Source: a bacterium
GTDB taxonomy: Bacteria; Cyanobacteriota; Vampirovibrionia; Vampirovibrionales; Vampirovibrionaceae
Direction: 5' to 3'
Length of the DNA stretch: 64,000 bases
NCBI GenBank assembly: GCA_030429585.1
Contig: JAUIEU010000001.1
Location: 987,994 to 1,051,993 of the forward strand
Shown: one piece after another, positions 9,265 through 18,180 of the stretch
Layout of the letters: each line of letters opens with the position of its first letter
Numbering within the stretch: the first letter of the stretch is position 1
Notes under the pieces: model-generated
Database searches by the model: none
The model's input: only the letters and a program-made list of their open reading frames with translations
What the model was told of the DNA's origin: nothing
Translations under genes and position numbers: made by a program

Positions 9265-9457
9265 TACCCCTAGTATGGCCTGTAACCCTGGCAATCTCAC
9301 CCACTATCTATGGGATTCCTGCCGGATAGTGTGCCCGCGGCCTTACACCATTTAATGTAGCCGTACCATTAAAATTGCAGTGCTTTCTTTCCATCCCAGC
9401 CGGAATGCATTATCCTGAGTAGGTTTATATTTTCCTTCCATAGAAGCTTTTTTGGCC

Positions 9458-12370
9458 ATGCTCCAACTTGTTAATAAAATCCTCGGCGACCCTAACCAAC
9501 GCAAAGTGCGCAAACTCATGCCTACGGTGGATATGATTAACCACCTAGAAACAGACATGGAAACCCTTAGCGATGACGAGCTACGCGCCAAAACCCAGTG
9601 GTTTATGGAAGAACTGGCCAATCGCCCCACCGACCCCAACCCTACCAAAGACCGAAAGCTGGAAAAAGAAACGCTAGACTTTTTATTACCCGAAGCCTTT
9701 GCCGTGGTGCGAGAAGCGGGTAAACGGGTGCTGAATATGCGCCACTACGATATGCAGCTTGTAGGCGGCATGGTGCTGCACAATGGTGGCATTGCCGAAA
9801 TGCGCACCGGCGAAGGAAAAACCCTGGTGGCCACCTTGCCGGCCTACCTTAATGCCCTTACCGGCAAAGGCGTGCATGTAATTACGGTAAACGATTACCT
9901 GGCCCGCCGCGATGCCGAATGGATGGGGCAACTGTACACCTTTTTAGGGCTGGATGTGGGCGTCGTGCTCAGTGGCCAGCACGGGCCAGAGGCCATGGCC
10001 GCCAAACGGCAAGCGTACCGAGCCCATATTACCTACGGCACCAACAACGAGTTTGGCTTTGATTACCTACGCGATAACATGGCCACCACCAAAAGCGACC
10101 GGGTGCAACGCCCCTACCACTACGCCATTATTGATGAAGTGGACAGCATCTTGATTGATGAAGCCCGAACACCGCTTATTATTAGTGGCCGCGTGGCCCA
10201 AAGCGCCGAGCTATACAACACCATGGCCCGGTTAGCGCCCCAATTTAAAGCAGATATTGACTACACCGTGGATGAAAAAGCCCGCAACATCATCCTGACG
10301 GAAGAAGGCATTGACCGTGCCCAAGGCTTATTAAAGGTAGACGATCTCTTTGATATCCAAACCAACTATGCCCATCACCTGCTGCAAGCCCTAAAAGCCC
10401 AAGAGCTATTTGTAGCCGACCAACACTACGTGGTGAAAGATAACAAAGTGGTGATTGTGGATGAATTTACCGGCCGCATGATGGACGGACGCCGTTGGAG
10501 CGAAGGCCTGCATCAAGCGGTAGAAGCCAAGGAAGGGGTCCACATTCAGGATGAAACCCAAACCCTGGCCAGCATTACCTATCAAAACCTATTCCGCTTG
10601 TACCCTAAGCTAAGCGGCATGACGGGTACAGCCATGACGGAAGAAGCGGAATTTGGCAAAATTTATAACCTGGGCGTTACCGCCATCCCCACCAACCGGC
10701 CAGACCAACGCAAAGACATGGCCGACACCATTTATAAAACAGAAGATGTGAAGTACCTGCAAGCCATTGAAGATTTGGTGGAATATCACCAAGAAGGCCG
10801 CCCGGTACTGGTAGGTACAGCCAGTATTGAAAAATCTGAATTGCTAGGCACCCTGCTCAGCAAACCCATGGCTTTTATTAAGCACATGCACAAAAAAATG
10901 GCTTACATTGAAAAGTTTTTACCTGAAGAGCTCAAAAAAGACCCCACCGTTGCCAAGCTCATCAAAAACCCAGAATCCTTAACCAGTGATGCCATTAAAG
11001 CCCTAAGCAACCAAGATGGCGTTAAAGGCGATGTGGCCCTGTATCTCCAACAACTGGCCCGCAGCAAACGCACCTTAGAAGCCATCCAACAGGGCATCCC
11101 CCACCATGTGCTAAACGCCAAGCACCACGAGCGCGAAGCCTACATTGTGGCCCAAGCCGGGCGAAAAGGCGCCATTACCATTGCCACCAACATGGCGGGC
11201 CGTGGTACGGATATTTTGCTGGGCGGTAACCCAGAGTTTTTAGCCCGAGAAGAACTAGCCGCCAAAGGCACCGATTGGCGCGAAGTACCCGAGCAAGACT
11301 ACCTGGATTTAGTAGCTGCCAAAAAAGTAATTACGGATGCTGAAAAAGCAGAAGTGATTGACCTGGGCGGGCTGCATATTATGGGCACCGAACGCCACGA
11401 AAGCCGCCGAATTGATAACCAACTCCGCGGGCGGGCCGCGCGCCAAGGCGACCCCGGCAGCACCCGGTTTTATCTCTCGCTAGGCGACCACCTAATGCGC
11501 ATTTTTGGTGGCGACCGCGTGGCCGGGCTAATGGATATGCTAAACGTGGATGAAACCATGCCCATTGCCGCCAAAATGGTAAGCGGCGTGATTGAAACCG
11601 CCCAACGGCGAGTAGAATCCTTCCACTTTGACATGCGGAAAAACGTACTAAAGTACGATGACGTGCTGACCGAGCAACGCAAACTAATTTACGACCAACG
11701 CAACCAAGTGCTAGAAGGTATCCGACTTCGGGCCAGCTTTCTCTCCATGGTGGATGCCGTGATGGAACGCATGGTGGCTAATCACATCCCTTTTGAAGGC
11801 GACCCCCAAGACTGGGAAGACGAATCCGTCAAAGACATGGTGGACCAACTCCACGCCACCCTACCTCAGCTGGCGGAAAAAATCACGGTGGATACCATCA
11901 TGGAGCAAGCCAACGGCTTTGGCGTGGTGGAACTGTTTCAAACGGAAGCCCGGAACGTTTACAGCACCATGGAAGAAGCCTTAACCAAGGCCGCTGCCGA
12001 TTTAAAAGCAGAGCATGGTATTAGCCTGGTAGGCATTGCCGATGACCCGGATGAAATGACGGGTGACCAGCCTAAGGAGCTAGACCCAGAGGTGTATGGC
12101 GAAAACCCCAACCACCCCATGCGCCGTGTGGAGCGCGAAATTTTGCTAAGCGTGATTGATAAAAAATGGATTGATTACCTGCACAATTTAGACGCCCTAC
12201 GCGACGGCATTGGCTTGCGTGCCTACGGGCAAAAAGACCCCTTGCTGGAATACAAGCGCGAAGCCTTTGATATGTTTCAGGGGTTAACGTATGAGATCCA
12301 ACGCGAAACGGTGAACCTGCTCTTCCGCAGCAAAATAGAAATCGCCGTCGAGCAACCGGTATCTGCCTAA
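9458..12370 (+). CDS. secA: Preprotein translocase ATPase SecA
   Basis: SecA drives unfolded preproteins through the SecYEG channel. The protein has the DEAD-type motor: Walker A in EMRTGEGKT (about residue 115), VNDYLARRDA, a DEVDS Walker B region, TGTAMTE, the NMAGRGTDI stretch and RGRAARQGDPG. The preprotein-binding, scaffold and wing domains follow. The C-terminus stops at AVEQPVSA without the zinc-binding tail of many SecA proteins. About 75 extra residues (roughly 468-545) interrupt the motor domain between EKSELLGTLL and GIPHHVLNAK, which normally lie close together. I chose the ATG at 9458 (MLQLVNKILGD fits the family start); the track uses a TTG two codons upstream. No strong ribosome-binding site is seen. 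Confidence 0.96.
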   Translation: MLQLVNKILGDPNQRKVRKLMPTVDMINHLETDMETLSDDELRAKTQWFMEELANRPTDPNPTKDRKLEKETLDFLLPEAFAVVREAGKRVLNMRHYDMQLVGGMVLHNGGIAEMRTGEGKTLVATLPAYLNALTGKGVHVITVNDYLARRDAEWMGQLYTFLGLDVGVVLSGQHGPEAMAAKRQAYRAHITYGTNNEFGFDYLRDNMATTKSDRVQRPYHYAIIDEVDSILIDEARTPLIISGRVAQSAELYNTMARLAPQFKADIDYTVDEKARNIILTEEGIDRAQGLLKVDDLFDIQTNYAHHLLQALKAQELFVADQHYVVKDNKVVIVDEFTGRMMDGRRWSEGLHQAVEAKEGVHIQDETQTLASITYQNLFRLYPKLSGMTGTAMTEEAEFGKIYNLGVTAIPTNRPDQRKDMADTIYKTEDVKYLQAIEDLVEYHQEGRPVLVGTASIEKSELLGTLLSKPMAFIKHMHKKMAYIEKFLPEELKKDPTVAKLIKNPESLTSDAIKALSNQDGVKGDVALYLQQLARSKRTLEAIQQGIPHHVLNAKHHEREAYIVAQAGRKGAITIATNMAGRGTDILLGGNPEFLAREELAAKGTDWREVPEQDYLDLVAAKKVITDAEKAEVIDLGGLHIMGTERHESRRIDNQLRGRAARQGDPGSTRFYLSLGDHLMRIFGGDRVAGLMDMLNVDETMPIAAKMVSGVIETAQRRVESFHFDMRKNVLKYDDVLTEQRKLIYDQRNQVLEGIRLRASFLSMVDAVMERMVANHIPFEGDPQDWEDESVKDMVDQLHATLPQLAEKITVDTIMEQANGFGVVELFQTEARNVYSTMEEALTKAAADLKAEHGISLVGIADDPDEMTGDQPKELDPEVYGENPNHPMRRVEREILLSVIDKKWIDYLHNLDALRDGIGLRAYGQKDPLLEYKREAFDMFQGLTYEIQRETVNLLFRSKIEIAVEQPVSA

Positions 12371-12479
12371 CAGGCCTTTAATTGCTGCTATTTAATCCTA
12401 ATATTTATCCGGTTAATCATCTTTTAACCTGCTAGTATGATGCTGTTGGTGTAGCCATAGCTAATTAAGGGCACCCCTG

Positions 12480-12803
12480 ATGATATCTGACAACAAAGCA
12501 TTTTACATAAACCTATGGGCCAACATTAAACAATACGGGCCTATTGCCATATTTTTTATCAGTCTTTTTTTTTCTGCCCTGCCTTTCATCACAACCTATT
12601 TCAATATTGACTTAAGCCTACTAAAACATCCTGAAAATATAGTAAACGTTTACTTTTTAATCCTTTTTCAACTCCTTATTGCTTCAATTACTCTAAATAA
12701 AAAATGGTCTATAAAAATCATTTCAATTTTTATATGGGGAATTTTTGCTTATTGGTATGGGTTCTTATTTTTTCTTTCCGTGGCACTTAACGGCCTTATT
12801 TAA
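12480..12803 (+). CDS. Small AT-rich integral membrane protein, 107 aa
   Basis: I do not recognise this protein. Three to four hydrophobic segments are visible (IAIFFISLFFSALPFITTYF, VYFLILFQLLIASIT, IISIFIWGIFAYWYGFLFFLSVAL), so it is an inner-membrane protein with short loops. Codon use is clearly AT-richer than in secA upstream, with many ATA, TTT and AAA codons, which suggests recent acquisition. Its stop overlaps the 3' end of the convergent gene at 12800 by four bases. A TATGAT element at 12436-12441 could be its -10 box. Confidence 0.6.
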   Translation: MISDNKAFYINLWANIKQYGPIAIFFISLFFSALPFITTYFNIDLSLLKHPENIVNVYFLILFQLLIASITLNKKWSIKIISIFIWGIFAYWYGFLFFLSVALNGLI

Positions 12804-13225
12804 TTCCAAGGTACCCACCATCCCAAGTTGATAGTGGTGATGGAGGACGGTAAATAAACTCTGGTCCATACATTCCTATTGTTTCTCTTTGCAAAACCAG
12901 AGAGAGTGCCAGCGGCATTTACATACAACAAACGAGCATCCGGCCGGGGACCGGTATAGTCATCCTCGTATGCCCAACCATCCAGCATTTCTGGTGGGTG
13001 ATACTGGGGTAGGCCTGTTTTCCATGCCGCATAATCATTTAGTTGAGGAACCAACGGTTGCGCCGCCCGGTAATTATCCAAGGCATCTGCAGTGGCCTGC
13101 CAATCTATATGGCTTACCGCTTTAACCACACCGCCAGCAACTGCTTTAATCGCATTACCTATCGCATGCCAAAATCCACCGCCGTTATCATCAGTGTGTT
13201 CCACGTGTCCTTGCTGTGGCTCCAT
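12800..13225 (-). CDS. Hypothetical Trp/Tyr-rich protein, 141 aa
   Basis: No family is recognised. The N-terminus is polar (PQQGHVEHTDDNGGG), followed by a Gly/Ala/Val-rich amphipathic stretch (HAIGNAIKAVAGGVVKAVSHI), which resembles membrane-active or secreted small-protein helices. The C-terminal half is rich in Trp, Tyr and Pro and ends WWVPWN, a composition seen in extracellular or surface proteins. There is no classical signal peptide. The track starts at a TTG (13234), but the ATG at 13225 is more likely. The gene converges with 12480-12803, overlapping by four bases. Function unknown. Confidence 0.5.
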   Translation of the reverse strand: MEPQQGHVEHTDDNGGGFWHAIGNAIKAVAGGVVKAVSHIDWQATADALDNYRAAQPLVPQLNDYAAWKTGLPQYHPPEMLDGWAYEDDYTGPRPDARLLYVNAAGTLSGFAKRNNRNVWTRVYLPSSITTINLGWWVPWN

Positions 13226-13386
13226 CGTCAACAATCCTTTAACTAAAAAGTGCCTTAGCCCCCATGGTAAAGCCTGCCCACGGCACCCTCATAGCGAAAC
13301 TTATTTACGATCGTCCCCATCATCAACCCGATTTATCATCACCCAAAAAAATAATCACAACGCACGACGGTCGTCTGCTACCTTAC

Positions 13387-13716
13387 TTACCCGAAGGTTT
13401 TAAAGGTGGATTCGATGTTTTTTGAAATTACTTTTCGTACCGCATCCATTTCGGCCTGCACGGCTTCGCGTTGGCTATCCACACGCCGCAGTTGCAGTTC
13501 CAGTTGCTTATCAATCAGCTGAAGGGCCTGAATCCGCATTTGAATTTGCACTGCCCCTGGCGAATCGGGCTCTAAATTACTGGTAACGGTAAACAACTGG
13601 CTGGTAATGTTAGCCAAATACATACGAGATTGATTGATAAATTGCCCCTCTAGCTCAAGGTCACTTTTGCGAGCCGTGAGGAGTAAAAATCGTGCTTGGC
13701 TGGCGGCTAGGCCCAC
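13387..13716 (-). CDS. Small helical hypothetical protein (MGLAASQAR type), 109 aa
   Basis: The product begins MGLAASQARFLLLTARKSDLE and is almost wholly alpha-helical, with heptad patterns through residues 55-100 (LQLIDKQLELQLRRVDSQREAVQAEMDAV). It has no membrane span. The alanine-rich start and the paired-helix layout look like a small export chaperone or a structural subunit of a secretion or flagellar apparatus, but this is speculation. The start codon is GTG; an AGGA lies 10 nt upstream. The ORF at 13707-13955 on the same strand overlaps its start and is not considered real. Confidence 0.6.
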   Translation of the reverse strand: MGLAASQARFLLLTARKSDLELEGQFINQSRMYLANITSQLFTVTSNLEPDSPGAVQIQMRIQALQLIDKQLELQLRRVDSQREAVQAEMDAVRKVISKNIESTFKTFG

Positions 13717-14091
13717 GAGTCAATCATCCTATGGTTAGTAAAGGGTAAGGTCATAAAGCCATACCTGGCAAAAACAACGTTATTAACGTCCGCAAGGGGG
13801 GTATTCGTTTCCAACAGTGTTTCCTCATCAGTGCCAGATGGATGGCAATAAGGCGGTTTTAGCAGTGTTTCCAACACGCAGGCAAAAACTACCTCAGATC
13901 CGGTATCGGGCAGTGGGGGTAAAACTTTAGGGTATTTAGTAAACAGCCTAAGCAACTGTTACCAAGGCCCACGGCACCGTATGCGGCATATGGTGGAATA
14001 TGGTGGTTACCCACTTGTCATAACCGGGTGCGGGCCTCTACACTAAACAGCATTACCCCAATGCCCATTACCCGAGTACCCAAAACTGGCC
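13717..14091. other. 375-bp intergenic stretch with no supported gene
   Basis: The sequence separates divergent genes (13716 minus, 14092 plus). The only patterned element is a short tandem ATATGGTGG repeated at 13988 and 13998. An 82-codon ORF on the minus strand lacks protein-like composition and overlaps the downstream start. Promoters for both flanking genes should lie here, but none is clear. Confidence 0.5.
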
Positions 14092-14715
14092 ATGGCTTCT
14101 TTACTTTCTACGGATAACCCCTTTGCAAGCGAAACAGCGCCCCCACTCCCTGGCGATACTGGCGCCCGTAACCGTTGGTACGACAACACCCCCATGGCCT
14201 TTAACGCCATTGGGTGGATGCTCTCCTTTAGCCCTTCCATCCAACATACGTTGTGCGGTTACCTCGTCCCTATTATCGAACTGTATAAAAAACAACGCCA
14301 AGAAACCGAGTGGCTTAAATCCATGGGGTCAGAAAAGGTTTTGTCTCTGTATCAGGCGCAGCAAAAGCGCCGAGATTGTGACCAGCGCCAAGAAACCTTT
14401 AAAATGCTAAGCAAAATTAAAACCTTGGGCGATAGTGACCGAGATGCTGTTGTGCACCACCTACACCTTATTATTAGTGGCATCCGCTTATACCATGGAG
14501 TGTGTTTTGAAATGAGCATGACCCCGCGCACGGCAGACATTCGCTCGTTAATAGAAACATACCGGCAAGAAGGCCACGCCAGCATGATGAGCGCCTTAGG
14601 TGAGCTAAAAGGCAAATTTGAATCCCGGCAGCCATCGCCTCCGTCCTCACCAGAAAAGTCTTCTCCAGCAGCTCCTACCGGTACTATTGGCATGCGCAGC
14701 CGAGATCGTTCTTAG
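14092..14715 (+). CDS. Unknown protein, first of a tandem paralogous pair (GARNRW family)
   Basis: The 207-aa product is homologous to the next gene. Shared marks are GARNRW near residue 23, an IGW(M/L)L(S/A)F stretch that could be a weakly hydrophobic helix, K(S)xGxxKVxSxYQxxxxRR near residue 85, a segment ending GxRLYxxxCxxxxxxPxxxDI, and a proline/serine-rich tail ending GMRSR. No known domain is recognised and no signal peptide is present. The disordered tail with a conserved end suggests a short C-terminal docking or sorting peptide (inference). The start at ATG 14092 has no strong ribosome-binding site. Confidence 0.65.
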   Translation: MASLLSTDNPFASETAPPLPGDTGARNRWYDNTPMAFNAIGWMLSFSPSIQHTLCGYLVPIIELYKKQRQETEWLKSMGSEKVLSLYQAQQKRRDCDQRQETFKMLSKIKTLGDSDRDAVVHHLHLIISGIRLYHGVCFEMSMTPRTADIRSLIETYRQEGHASMMSALGELKGKFESRQPSPPSSPEKSSPAAPTGTIGMRSRDRS

Positions 14716-14782
14716 ACAGAGTTTTGTAACAGTCCACTAGCAGGAACTTTACTCGGCATAATGCTTCTATTTAGCTATAACC

Positions 14783-15412
14783 ATGACAAACGACTTAAAT
14801 AACCCCTATAACAGCCCAACACCGCCGAGTAATCCCAACGATTCCGGCGCCCGTAACCGCTGGACGGACGAAGACCCTACCACCGCCAATGCGGTTGGTT
14901 GGCTATTGGCTTTTCCTAAGGCAGTGATTATTGCCTTGGCGCAACCCCTCCTAAACATGACGGAACACCAGCACCAACAACTGGAAGACGATTCCAGCGT
15001 TAAATCCCTGGGTGCAGACAAAGTGATGTCTATGTACCAATCTCGTCTGCGCCGTCGCTCATCCGATAAAGAACCCGAAGTGTTTCGGTTTTTAAACCGG
15101 CTAAAAGCCCTACCCACCAACCTACGAAATGTGATGATAGGCCATACGGTGGCCATGGTAAACGGCACTCGTTTGTACCTTAAAGCCTGCGTGGATAATG
15201 GTGTATCGCCTAAAATTTCCGATATTCACCGCATCACCGATGAATACCGCCGTGGCGGCAATAACGGATTAAACGCCCTGCTAGCAGAAATAACCACGGG
15301 CCTACACGTTATGCCAGAGGCCCCTGTAGAACCTGCCCCCGCCCCTGCCGAACCAGATCCCACCCCAGCCCCACCGCCATCGTCTGGCAGTGGTATGCGG
15401 TCTCGAAAATAA
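14783..15412 (+). CDS. Unknown protein, second of a tandem paralogous pair (GARNRW family)
   Basis: This 209-aa protein lies 67 bp after its paralogue on the same strand. It keeps GARNRW (residues 24-29), VGWLLAFP, KSLGADKVMSMYQSRLRRR, NGTRLYLKACVDNGVSPKISDIH and the final GMRSRK. The tail before it is a Pro/Ala/Glu linker (EPAPAPAEPDPTPAPPP). Conservation at both ends with divergence between them points to gene duplication under selection rather than a pseudogene. A CATAAT at 14758-14763 could serve as its own -10 box. Function unknown; no neighbour suggests one. Confidence 0.65.
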   Translation: MTNDLNNPYNSPTPPSNPNDSGARNRWTDEDPTTANAVGWLLAFPKAVIIALAQPLLNMTEHQHQQLEDDSSVKSLGADKVMSMYQSRLRRRSSDKEPEVFRFLNRLKALPTNLRNVMIGHTVAMVNGTRLYLKACVDNGVSPKISDIHRITDEYRRGGNNGLNALLAEITTGLHVMPEAPVEPAPAPAEPDPTPAPPPSSGSGMRSRK

Positions 15413-15462
15413 ATACCAACGGCACGCTGCCTAGCGAACCAAACCCTGCTTGCCGTTTCCAA

Positions 15463-16317
15463 CTACTGGGTAAACGCCAAAATGCCCTGCTTACCTACAG
15501 GTGCTTTTACCGTGTGGCACGCATCAATGCATTCGCCGCAATTCCAACACCCCTTAAATTCACCCACCTTATCCACCGCCCGTGGGTCAATGGTAACAGG
15601 GCATATCTGCAAGCATCCTGTGCAGGTGCCGCATGCTTGCTGGTCTGCGTCGCCCTGGTAGGCAATCGTCATGGGGGGGTGCTTGCCCTGCACAAAGGCC
15701 ATGGCCGATTGCGCCATGCCATACGGGCACGTGGTTTTGCAAAACAGGTGCCCCATACATAAGGCAAACAACCCAATAAAGGTAAGCAACCCTTGGCCTA
15801 ACAAGGCAGCAGGATGAGCAGGCTGCCCCTTAAAATCGCCCAATATCACGGGCCAATCCACCACATAGTGGAGCAACAACACAGCCAGCCCCCAGCACAA
15901 CCCTAGCCCCACCAACACTACCGCTATTTTTACTGGCACCGTTATGGCAGGGGCACGATTAAGTACACGTTGCACGTTATGGGGCATAGGTTCTATGCCC
16001 AGAGCACCCCTAAAAGCACGGGTGGCTTCCGTTAAACTATTATGGGGGCACACCCACCCGCAAAACACGCGGCCTTTTTGCCAGGTAACAGCCGCAATGG
16101 CCAGCACCAAAGCATAAAACCCAATGGGGATAGGCGCTAAGCTCCACCAGCTAAAGGGGTAGGCCTGGCCAACATAAACCACCTGCTGGCTAACCACATC
16201 CACCCGAAGCAAGCCTAAGGCAGGGGCACAAAAAAACAGCACTAAGCACAGGGGGTGCACCACAGCACGGCGCCAAAAATGGTAGGGGTATTGGGTGGGG
16301 TGTATGGGGATACGCAT
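15463..16317 (-). CDS. Membrane polyferredoxin, NapH/CcoG-like
   Basis: The protein is a membrane electron carrier with two [4Fe-4S] clusters. Several membrane segments occupy the first 200 residues, with cytoplasmic-face cysteine motifs FCGWVCPHN and TTCPYG between them. The C-terminus has two ferredoxin motifs, CGTCTGCLQICP and CWNCGECIDAC. This is the layout of NapH, CcoG/RdxA and related proteins, which pass electrons from quinol or assist metal-centre assembly. No nap, nos or cco genes lie nearby, so the partner is unknown. The track start at 16365 gives an unlikely N-terminus; I prefer the ATG at 16317 (MRIPIHPTQYPYHFWRR), giving 284 aa. Confidence 0.85.
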   Translation of the reverse strand: MRIPIHPTQYPYHFWRRAVVHPLCLVLFFCAPALGLLRVDVVSQQVVYVGQAYPFSWWSLAPIPIGFYALVLAIAAVTWQKGRVFCGWVCPHNSLTEATRAFRGALGIEPMPHNVQRVLNRAPAITVPVKIAVVLVGLGLCWGLAVLLLHYVVDWPVILGDFKGQPAHPAALLGQGLLTFIGLFALCMGHLFCKTTCPYGMAQSAMAFVQGKHPPMTIAYQGDADQQACGTCTGCLQICPVTIDPRAVDKVGEFKGCWNCGECIDACHTVKAPVGKQGILAFTQ

Positions 16318-16590
16318 CGTGTGCCTACGGTAAACAAAACATACCCTTATAGCGATACAGGCCACACAAACCAGCGGTTAAGCGCCTCCTTCTCCACCAG
16401 ATAGAGGAACTTACCGGTACTAGGGCCCCAATATCCCCTGTTTATTGGAGGAGCCGGACACCACACCACCGTATGATAGAAGTGGATTGTTGTGGTGGAC
16501 CAACTTGTTTGGGACCAGCACTAAAACTTGTAAGAGAGACCCTTAACCCGCCCTAACTTACTGGCGGGGAAACGAAAGAGCATTATTGCC

Positions 16591-17040
16591 ATGCCAATGG
16601 GATTTGATTTTACCAACAACGTGCTAGCCAAGGCGCTAAACGGCCACTGGGCCAGACACGAGGCTATTAGCAGTAACCTGGCCAACGTGGAAACCCCCGG
16701 TTACAAGCGCAAGCATGTCCACTTTGAAGGCAAACTATCTAAGGCCATTGCCCAACACCGCGGCAACCGTGGTAGTAACGGCATTGGTGATGAACCCCTA
16801 GCCATGAAGGGCAGCCACCCTTCCCATGCCCAAATAGGGGCCACCAGCAGCAGAATTAACGACGTGGAACCCACCCTAGTGGTGGATGAAAACTACAGCA
16901 CCCGCCCCGATGACAACGGCGTGGATGTAGAAGTTGAAATGGTCACCCTGGCTCAAAACACCGAGCACTACCTGGCCTTAAGCAACATCCAAGGCCGCTT
17001 ACTACGCAGCGCCAAAAGCGTTCTGCACGATATAACCTAG
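16591..17040 (+). CDS. flgB: Flagellar basal-body proximal rod protein FlgB
   Basis: FlgB is one of the proximal rod subunits exported by the flagellar type III system. The N-terminus has the rod-protein signature, with SSNLANVETPGYKRKHV at residues 27-43, and the C-terminal helix is VTLAQNTEHYLALSNIQ. The length of 149 aa is typical (about 130-140). It is the first gene of the flgB-flgC-fliE-fliF-fliG-fliH-fliI run. The start could be ATG 16591 or ATG 16597. An AAAGAG sequence about 10 nt upstream is the probable ribosome-binding site. No clear sigma-28 or sigma-54 promoter is seen upstream. Confidence 0.95.
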   Translation: MPMGFDFTNNVLAKALNGHWARHEAISSNLANVETPGYKRKHVHFEGKLSKAIAQHRGNRGSNGIGDEPLAMKGSHPSHAQIGATSSRINDVEPTLVVDENYSTRPDDNGVDVEVEMVTLAQNTEHYLALSNIQGRLLRSAKSVLHDIT

Positions 17041-17094
17041 CGCCGCTAGCACAGCCCCCCTAACCCAGATTTAACCTAAGAGAGAGCCCGTCCC

Positions 17095-17619
17095 ATGGAT
17101 AGTTATTCCATAACCGCCAGCGCACTAACTGCCCAACGCCTAAGAATGAACGTGATTAGTGGCAACCTAGCCAATGCCAACACCACCCGCCAAGCGGATG
17201 GTACCCCCGGTGCCTACCACCGTAAAAACGTGGTGTTTACCCCCATTACCGGCAACAGCGCAGACGCTAGCAAATTTACCAAACATACCAACAAGGGCGA
17301 TATGGCCCTGCGCGGCAACAGTAGCCGCAGTCTAACCGCCGATGGCCGCCCCTATATGCAAGCCGGTGTATTCCACAGCGAGCAAGTGGGCGAAGGCGTA
17401 CAGGTAATGGAAATTACCGATGACACCGACAACCCCATGCGGAAAGTCTACGACCCATCCCACCCCGATTCTGACGATACAGGCTATGTGGAACTGCCTA
17501 ACGTCAACGTGGTGAACGAGATGATCGACCTTATTTCTGCCAGCCGCGCCTACGAAGCCAACGTCACCGCCTTCCAATCCTACAAGGCCATGCAACAAGC
17601 CACCATCGATAACATGTAA
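17095..17619 (+). CDS. flgC: Flagellar basal-body rod protein FlgC
   Basis: FlgC is the second proximal rod subunit. The rod signature appears as ISGNLANANTTRQADGTPGAYHRK (residues 22 onward) and the conserved C-terminus as YVELPNVNVVNEMIDLISASRAYEANVTAFQSYKAM, which is diagnostic for the FlgC/FlgG rod-hook superfamily. The 174 aa exceed the usual 135-150 because of a longer central region around residues 60-100. It follows flgB by 54 bp, with a GAGAGAG stretch about 9 nt before the ATG that probably acts as a ribosome-binding site. Confidence 0.95.
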   Translation: MDSYSITASALTAQRLRMNVISGNLANANTTRQADGTPGAYHRKNVVFTPITGNSADASKFTKHTNKGDMALRGNSSRSLTADGRPYMQAGVFHSEQVGEGVQVMEITDDTDNPMRKVYDPSHPDSDDTGYVELPNVNVVNEMIDLISASRAYEANVTAFQSYKAMQQATIDNM

Positions 17620-17684
17620 CCCCCCTAACCCAAGCATTACACACCTTTTTTAACACCACACTTATACAGAGAGAGACCCCCATC

Positions 17685-18032
17685 ATGGATATTGCTAACC
17701 TAGCCGGTGCGTTAGATACCACCATGAACCAAATGCAATCCAGCCAATCGGTTAGCCGTGGGCTGGGTATTAAAGGGCCAGACAGCCCTGAATCGCCCCT
17801 TGGCGAAACTTTAAACAGCTTTGGCAGCCTCCTCACCAAAGAGATGGATAAGATTAACGTGCTAGATGCCGACGCCCGAGCCAACGTGCAAAATTATGCG
17901 GCTGGCGGCGATGTACCCCTCCACCAAGTGATTATGTCGGTAGAGAAAGCGGATATGGCCTTAAAGATGGCCAGCCAAGTGCGCAACAAACTGGTAGGCG
18001 CCTACCAAGAAATCAGTCGTATGCAGGTGTAG
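17685..18032 (+). CDS. fliE: Flagellar hook-basal body protein FliE
   Basis: FliE links the MS ring to the rod and is the first axial protein exported. The 115-aa product has the small-helical FliE layout: a divergent N-terminus, ETLNSFGSLLTKEMDKINVLDADARANVQNYAAG in the middle, and the conserved C-terminal DVPLHQVIMSVEKADMALKMASQVRNKLVGAYQEISRMQV. The end (AYQEIxRMQ) is the most diagnostic part. It lies 65 bp after flgC, again with a GAGAGAGA element about 9 nt before its ATG. Confidence 0.93.
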   Translation: MDIANLAGALDTTMNQMQSSQSVSRGLGIKGPDSPESPLGETLNSFGSLLTKEMDKINVLDADARANVQNYAAGGDVPLHQVIMSVEKADMALKMASQVRNKLVGAYQEISRMQV

Positions 18033-18180
18033 TAAATACAGCCGCATTGCTACAATGTGGCCAGCACCATTGGTGTGACAGTTAATTAACAGCGTTATCA
18101 GAGAGATTTATACCAAAAACCATCACCTCCCGGTGGATTGTGGACTTACTCAATAGTGGGACAGAGATTGGCAGAACCAG

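Noticed and set aside
13707-13955. 82-codon minus-strand ORF in the 13.7-14.1 kb gap
   Set aside because: It overlaps the start of the better-supported 13387-13716 gene, has no ribosome-binding site and its composition is not protein-like.
13988-14006. Two ATATGGTGG units in tandem
   Set aside because: Only two short copies in otherwise unpatterned DNA; probably chance.
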